Assembly: GCF_051488685.1 (NCBI RefSeq)
Contig: NZ_JBPSEH010000004.1
Coordinates: 124,001-188,000 of the forward strand
Source: Melioribacter sp051488685
Lineage (GTDB): Bacteria > Bacteroidota > Ignavibacteria > Ignavibacteriales > Melioribacteraceae
DNA length: 64,000 nt
Direction: 5' to 3'
Positions 61,501 to 64,000 of this stretch are shown one piece after another. The translations under genes and the position numbers were made by a program. The notes under the pieces are model-generated. The model saw only the letters and a program-made list of their open reading frames with translations. It was not told the DNA's origin and did not search any database. Positions within the stretch are counted from its first letter, which is position 1. Every line of letters begins with the position of its first letter.

Positions 61501-61669
61501 AAGCTGTAAATTCCGCTACTGTTTCGCCGCCTCCGGCAAAATAGATGTCGAAGTGTTTTGTCTGGATGTAATACCAGTCATAGGTTTTATATTGAACCTT
61601 ATTTTGCCCGAACTGCGGGTAAACTACGACTTGAATAAACAAAAGGAATATCAAAATGAATTTTTTCAT
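58505..61669 (-). CDS. Gluzincin-like peptidase, TolB-type propeller and outer-membrane barrel fusion
   Basis: A 1054-residue protein. Start ATG 61669 has TGGAG eight bases upstream and opens a signal peptide (KKFILIFLLFIQVVVYPQF). Residues about 30-270 form a peptidase-MA/gluzincin domain with His131-Glu132-Leu-Val-His135 (HHELVHAV) and a downstream Glu in MEGTAEYFSQG. Residues about 285-610 contain repeated PD40 propeller blades (SPALSPQGDKIAFISDRD, DPKWTPDARKIIFSSDR, YPELSPDGKEILFISDR). From about 690 the sequence becomes an outer-membrane barrel of the surface-antigen/BamA type, ending YYLSIGLDF with the usual terminal Phe. It probably sits in the outer membrane with the peptidase and propeller in the periplasm. 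Its substrate is unknown. Confidence 0.85.
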   Translation of the reverse strand: MKKFILIFLLFIQVVVYPQFGQNKVQYKTYDWYYIQTKHFDIYFAGGGETVAEFTASAAEDALQRIEDDFNYQINNRIILIIYNSHNDFQETNVTDEYTGQGVGGFTEPFKNRVVIPFEGSYEKFRHVIHHELVHAVMQDLYFGGSIQNIISKGITLQLPHWFMEGTAEYFSQGWETYTDMFIRNAIISEVLPDIQGLSGYLGYRGGQSVFKYIADTYGREKLGELINKIQGLGSLEAAMKASLGIDLEELNERWKKSLKKDYWPDIANYKDPDEFAKRLTDNEKQYGFYNTSPALSPQGDKIAFISDRDIFLDVYIMDAIEGKIIKKVVESGKTADFEELNILYPSLTWAPDNIHIALSTKSKGYDVISVINTETGEVEELPFRLPGIESVDWSRDGKKIAFSAHNEKQSDIYCYDFDKKQLINVTNDIFSDTDPKWTPDARKIIFSSDRREYINPDMIPSDFMMSNHNYSQLDLYIVDVDSYKIDRITDWDLSNERYPELSPDGKEILFISDRNGINNIYRKKIVPDSTESIVKIKAYPITNSLCEVSQPSISYDGKKLVFTALYKQGYNLFMLNNPFDIHPASDSLKPTKFMESLFRKDVFVLSDSLEIDSLNLTKETEPDSTDNRTTPKFFIGQYKEKEDKDTTSYDLSRYVFGKIDANDTTQVIARQKLFTEKLDDEGNFLVNRYKVNFTPDLIYANAGYSTLYGLLGTTVLSFSDVLGNHRLIGITSLQVDLKNSDYGLAYYYLEKRLDFGIEAFHTARFLYRTTFFGYELYRFRNLGLVTSFSYPLNRFYRIDGSFSVMNVTAENLDNYYEPVDKSTYTVPAVSFVHDNSLWGYTSPIEGTRYSITLFGNAGLFNTRQSFYSINWDYRKYFRFFFDNSFAIRLSGGYSGGGNPQRFFMGGTENWINRSFATQDVPVESAADFAFLSPAMPMRGYDYAEQIGTKYSLLNLELRMPLIRYLLTGPLPLFFQNILGTAFLDAGTAWTDNSKLKLFGRNENGTLVTDDLLLGTGVGFRIYMLFLWKIDIAWKWNLEGFSKPRYYLSIGLDF

Positions 61670-61687
61670 CGTCTTAACTCCAGACAA

Positions 61688-63787
61688 TTAATCGATTAAA
61701 ATAAAGTCAATTTCTCGTTTTTCTTCATCCAGTCGAATAAGTTGAACTCTGATTTTATCGCCGAGCCGAATACTTCTGCCTGTACGTTTACCAATTAGCA
61801 TATAATTTTTTTCATCGAATATGTAGTAGTCGTCTTCCATGTCTTTCAATTTTATCAAACCTTCTGCCAGCGTGTCTTTCAATTCGACGAAAATGCCGAA
61901 GTTTGTAATTCCCGATACAACGCCTTCAAATTCATCACCGAGTTTACTTTGCAGATATTCAATTTGTTTCAGTTTTACGGATAATCTTTCAGCGTTCATT
62001 GCATCTCGCTCGCGGGCAGAAATATAATCGCAAATCTCCTCGAGCTCTTCAATCTTGTAGTTGGTTTTTTTGTTATTTGAATAATCATATATCAGTTTAT
62101 GTACCATCAGGTCGGCAAAGCGTCTTATTGGAGAAGTAAAATGAGTATAATCCTTAAAGCCAAGACCATAATGACCGATATTGTTTGTCGAGTAGACTGC
62201 TTTAGCCATCGACCTGATTGCAACTTCATTTATAACAGCTTCTTCTTCGCTTCCTTTGACAGATTCGAGAAGTTTTTGAAATTCCATCGGCTTGTTAGCA
62301 GAATTCGGGTCAAACGAGTATCCCAGGGATTTGATGAATCGCGCAAATTCTTTAATCTTGTCTGGATCTGGTACGTCATGAACCCTGTAAATAAAGGGAT
62401 AATCATTCGATTTATTTTTTCGTGCAATTTTTATATGGCGCGCCACTATTTGATTTGCTAACAACATGAATTCTTCTACAAGATTGTTGCTTTCTTTTAT
62501 CTCCTTTATACGGATATCAATAGGTTTACCATTTTTATCCAGTTTAAAGACAACTTCAGGCTTGAAGAAGTTTATACTGCCTCTTTTAGTTCTTTTCTGT
62601 CTTAGTTTTTTTGCAATTTTATTTAACAGAAGAAGCTCGTCTTTAAAGTCTCCGGTACCTGTATCAAGAATTTCCTGCACTTCATCATAAGTAAAACGTC
62701 GCTTGCTCTGAATGATTGTTTTTACAATTTCATAGCTTTCTACTTTGGCATTTGGAGTCATCTGGACGATTACAGAGTAAGTAAGTCGATCAACATCTGG
62801 ATTAAGCGAACAAATTTCATTGGATAATTTTTCGGGCAACATTGGAATGACTTTGCCGACAAGGTAAACGCTATTGCCTCTTTCCAGTGCTTCTTCAAAA
62901 AGATATGAATTTTCATCGACATAATAACTTACGTCTGCAATATGAATTCCCACCTCGAAATTTCCATTTGGCAGTGTCTCAATTGAGAGCGCATCGTCGA
63001 AATCTTTTGCATCTTCCGGGTCAATTGTAAAAACATTTTTATCTCTTAAATCGATACGCCGGGCAATCTCTTCCTCGGGAATTTTATCGGGTATGGAATT
63101 AGCCTCCTTTAATACCTTTTTCGGGAATTTGTATTTAAGTCCCAATTCTCTGGCAATTGAAGCGATTTCGGTATCGTATAATCCCGCTTTGCCGAGCACT
63201 TCAATAATCTCGCCTTCCGGATTGAGGTTGTGGGATTCCCAGATGATATTGCCTGCAACAACCTTATCACCGATTTGAGCCCCTTTGAGTTTTGACGGTG
63301 GAATATAAATATCGCGATGTATATTCGGGTCGTCGGGTTCTAAGAAAAAGAAAGAGTCACTTTTTTTCAAAGTTCCAACTATCTCTTTGCGTTTCCTTTC
63401 AAGAACATTTGTAATAATACCCTCGATATTTTTGCCTCGTCGCTTTTCGAGCAATTTAACTTCAACTAAATCGCCGTCCATAGCTGTGTTGAGGTTTTTG
63501 CCGGCTACAAATATGTCGTTCCTTTTCATGTTTTTCAGAACTACAAAACCGTAAGCCCCGTTTTCGACTATTTGAAGAGTCCCAATCAAATTTTTATTTC
63601 CACCTGAATTTAGCTGATAACGTTTGCCCAGCTTGGTTAAAAATTGTTCCTCTGTGAGTTTGAAAAGAACATGTTTCAATTCGGCGTACTGATGCTCGGT
63701 GATAATGTTCAATTCTCTGGCTAAATCTTTGGCTTTTATTTTTAGCCCGGGATGCCTTTTAAAGAAGGCTTTGACGTTGTTTTTCAT
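61688..63787 (-). CDS. rnr: Ribonuclease R
   Basis: A 699-residue 3'-5' exoribonuclease. An N-terminal winged helix and cold-shock domains (YGFVVLKNMKRNDIFVAGKNL) precede the RNB catalytic domain with the magnesium aspartates in IDPEDAKDFDDALSIE. GLGFKDYTHFTSPIRRFADLMVH is the RNB motif, and a C-terminal S1 domain follows (GVVSGITNFGIFVELKD). The basic C-terminal tail found in E. coli RNase R is absent. Confidence 0.96.
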   Translation of the reverse strand: MKNNVKAFFKRHPGLKIKAKDLARELNIITEHQYAELKHVLFKLTEEQFLTKLGKRYQLNSGGNKNLIGTLQIVENGAYGFVVLKNMKRNDIFVAGKNLNTAMDGDLVEVKLLEKRRGKNIEGIITNVLERKRKEIVGTLKKSDSFFFLEPDDPNIHRDIYIPPSKLKGAQIGDKVVAGNIIWESHNLNPEGEIIEVLGKAGLYDTEIASIARELGLKYKFPKKVLKEANSIPDKIPEEEIARRIDLRDKNVFTIDPEDAKDFDDALSIETLPNGNFEVGIHIADVSYYVDENSYLFEEALERGNSVYLVGKVIPMLPEKLSNEICSLNPDVDRLTYSVIVQMTPNAKVESYEIVKTIIQSKRRFTYDEVQEILDTGTGDFKDELLLLNKIAKKLRQKRTKRGSINFFKPEVVFKLDKNGKPIDIRIKEIKESNNLVEEFMLLANQIVARHIKIARKNKSNDYPFIYRVHDVPDPDKIKEFARFIKSLGYSFDPNSANKPMEFQKLLESVKGSEEEAVINEVAIRSMAKAVYSTNNIGHYGLGFKDYTHFTSPIRRFADLMVHKLIYDYSNNKKTNYKIEELEEICDYISARERDAMNAERLSVKLKQIEYLQSKLGDEFEGVVSGITNFGIFVELKDTLAEGLIKLKDMEDDYYIFDEKNYMLIGKRTGRSIRLGDKIRVQLIRLDEEKREIDFILID

Positions 63788-64000
63788 TTAGAATTCGAAT
63801 TTATATTTTAATGCAAGTTCATTTACTTTTTCGTCCAGACCCGGAGTTTGAATAATCGGATCTTTACGTTCCAACCTGATAAGGAAACTCGGGTTAAATG
63901 GATATTCAATTTTTATATTGGCTTTGTTTATATTTTGAAAAACCTCAGTAGTACCGCCGAAACTGTAACGCAAGTTCTGAATTTTTCCGGAAAAACGAAA
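63788..64000 (-). CDS. 3' end of a gene running out of the window (possible TamB-like)
   Basis: The frame is open on the minus strand from the last base of the window to the stop at 63788, giving 70 residues. They show alternating beta character (LRYSFGGTTEV, NIKIEYPFNPSFLIRLER) and end in ALKYKFEF with a terminal Phe, as in outer-membrane or TamB-type C-termini. The TTG at 63973 is internal. It abuts the rnr start. Family assignment is a guess. Confidence 0.5.
   Translation of the reverse strand, partial: FRFSGKIQNLRYSFGGTTEVFQNINKANIKIEYPFNPSFLIRLERKDPIIQTPGLDEKVNELALKYKFEF

Overview
The window reads as chromosomal DNA from a low-GC member of the Bacteroidota/Chlorobi group, most likely class Ignavibacteria (Melioribacter/Ignavibacterium-like). 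The signs are a type IX secretion C-terminal sorting domain with the EQNYPNPFNPTT signature (gene at 6781), lipid A genes, OmpA and outer-membrane barrel proteins, lysine 2,3-aminomutase, pyruvate phosphate dikinase, and three candidate promoters sharing a TATTTTTG -10 element that fits the Bacteroidota TAnnTTTG consensus. Species assignment is inference; nothing was searched.

Layout. 1-9200: envelope and signalling genes on the plus strand (lipoprotein, OmpA protein, PAS histidine kinase plus single-domain response regulator, small lipoprotein, secreted M30-like metalloprotease). They are interrupted at 1731-2654 by a minus-strand tRNA-Pro(CGG) followed by a 311-bp tandem array of GIY-YIG nuclease ORFs and dead tRNA remnants. 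9200-13000: a compact four-gene minus-strand operon of two paired ATP-grasp ligases, a GNAT acetyltransferase and KamA, with its own promoter and terminator. It looks like an uncharacterised beta-lysine conjugate pathway. 13000-34060: a minus-strand housekeeping block (recG, gpsA, plsY, ispD, queA, ppdK, lpxK, DUF374 acyltransferase, lpxB, methyltransferase, HAD phosphatase, smc, a GH2-like membrane protein, tpiA, nfu, mrp).

34190-38094: a plus-strand iron-uptake operon: DtxR-type repressor, a membrane-anchored DtxR-FeoA fusion, and FeoB split into a GTPase and a permease by one in-frame TGA. A DtxR-like palindrome overlaps the promoter. 38095-43958 (minus): ppk, dCMP deaminase, a candidate sigma-54-driven small RNA, a histidine kinase, purA and a STAS protein. 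44114-50327 (plus): an ECF sigma factor, an unknown membrane protein and a complete partner-switching set (two SpoIIE-type phosphatases, a STAS antagonist, an RsbW-like kinase). 50357-64000: mostly minus-strand secFD, the rpsF-ssb-rpsR-rplI operon, pth, rplY, prs, a lipoprotein, a protease/beta-propeller/barrel fusion, rnr and a partial gene, with a small FmdB gene on the plus strand.

The items most worth a second look are the tRNA-Pro/GIY-YIG array, the KamA/ATP-grasp operon (whose first gene seems to use a non-canonical start), the 83-nt candidate small RNA with an unpaired CCCUCCU, the membrane DtxR-FeoA fusion, and the GH2-like membrane protein lacking its acid/base glutamate.
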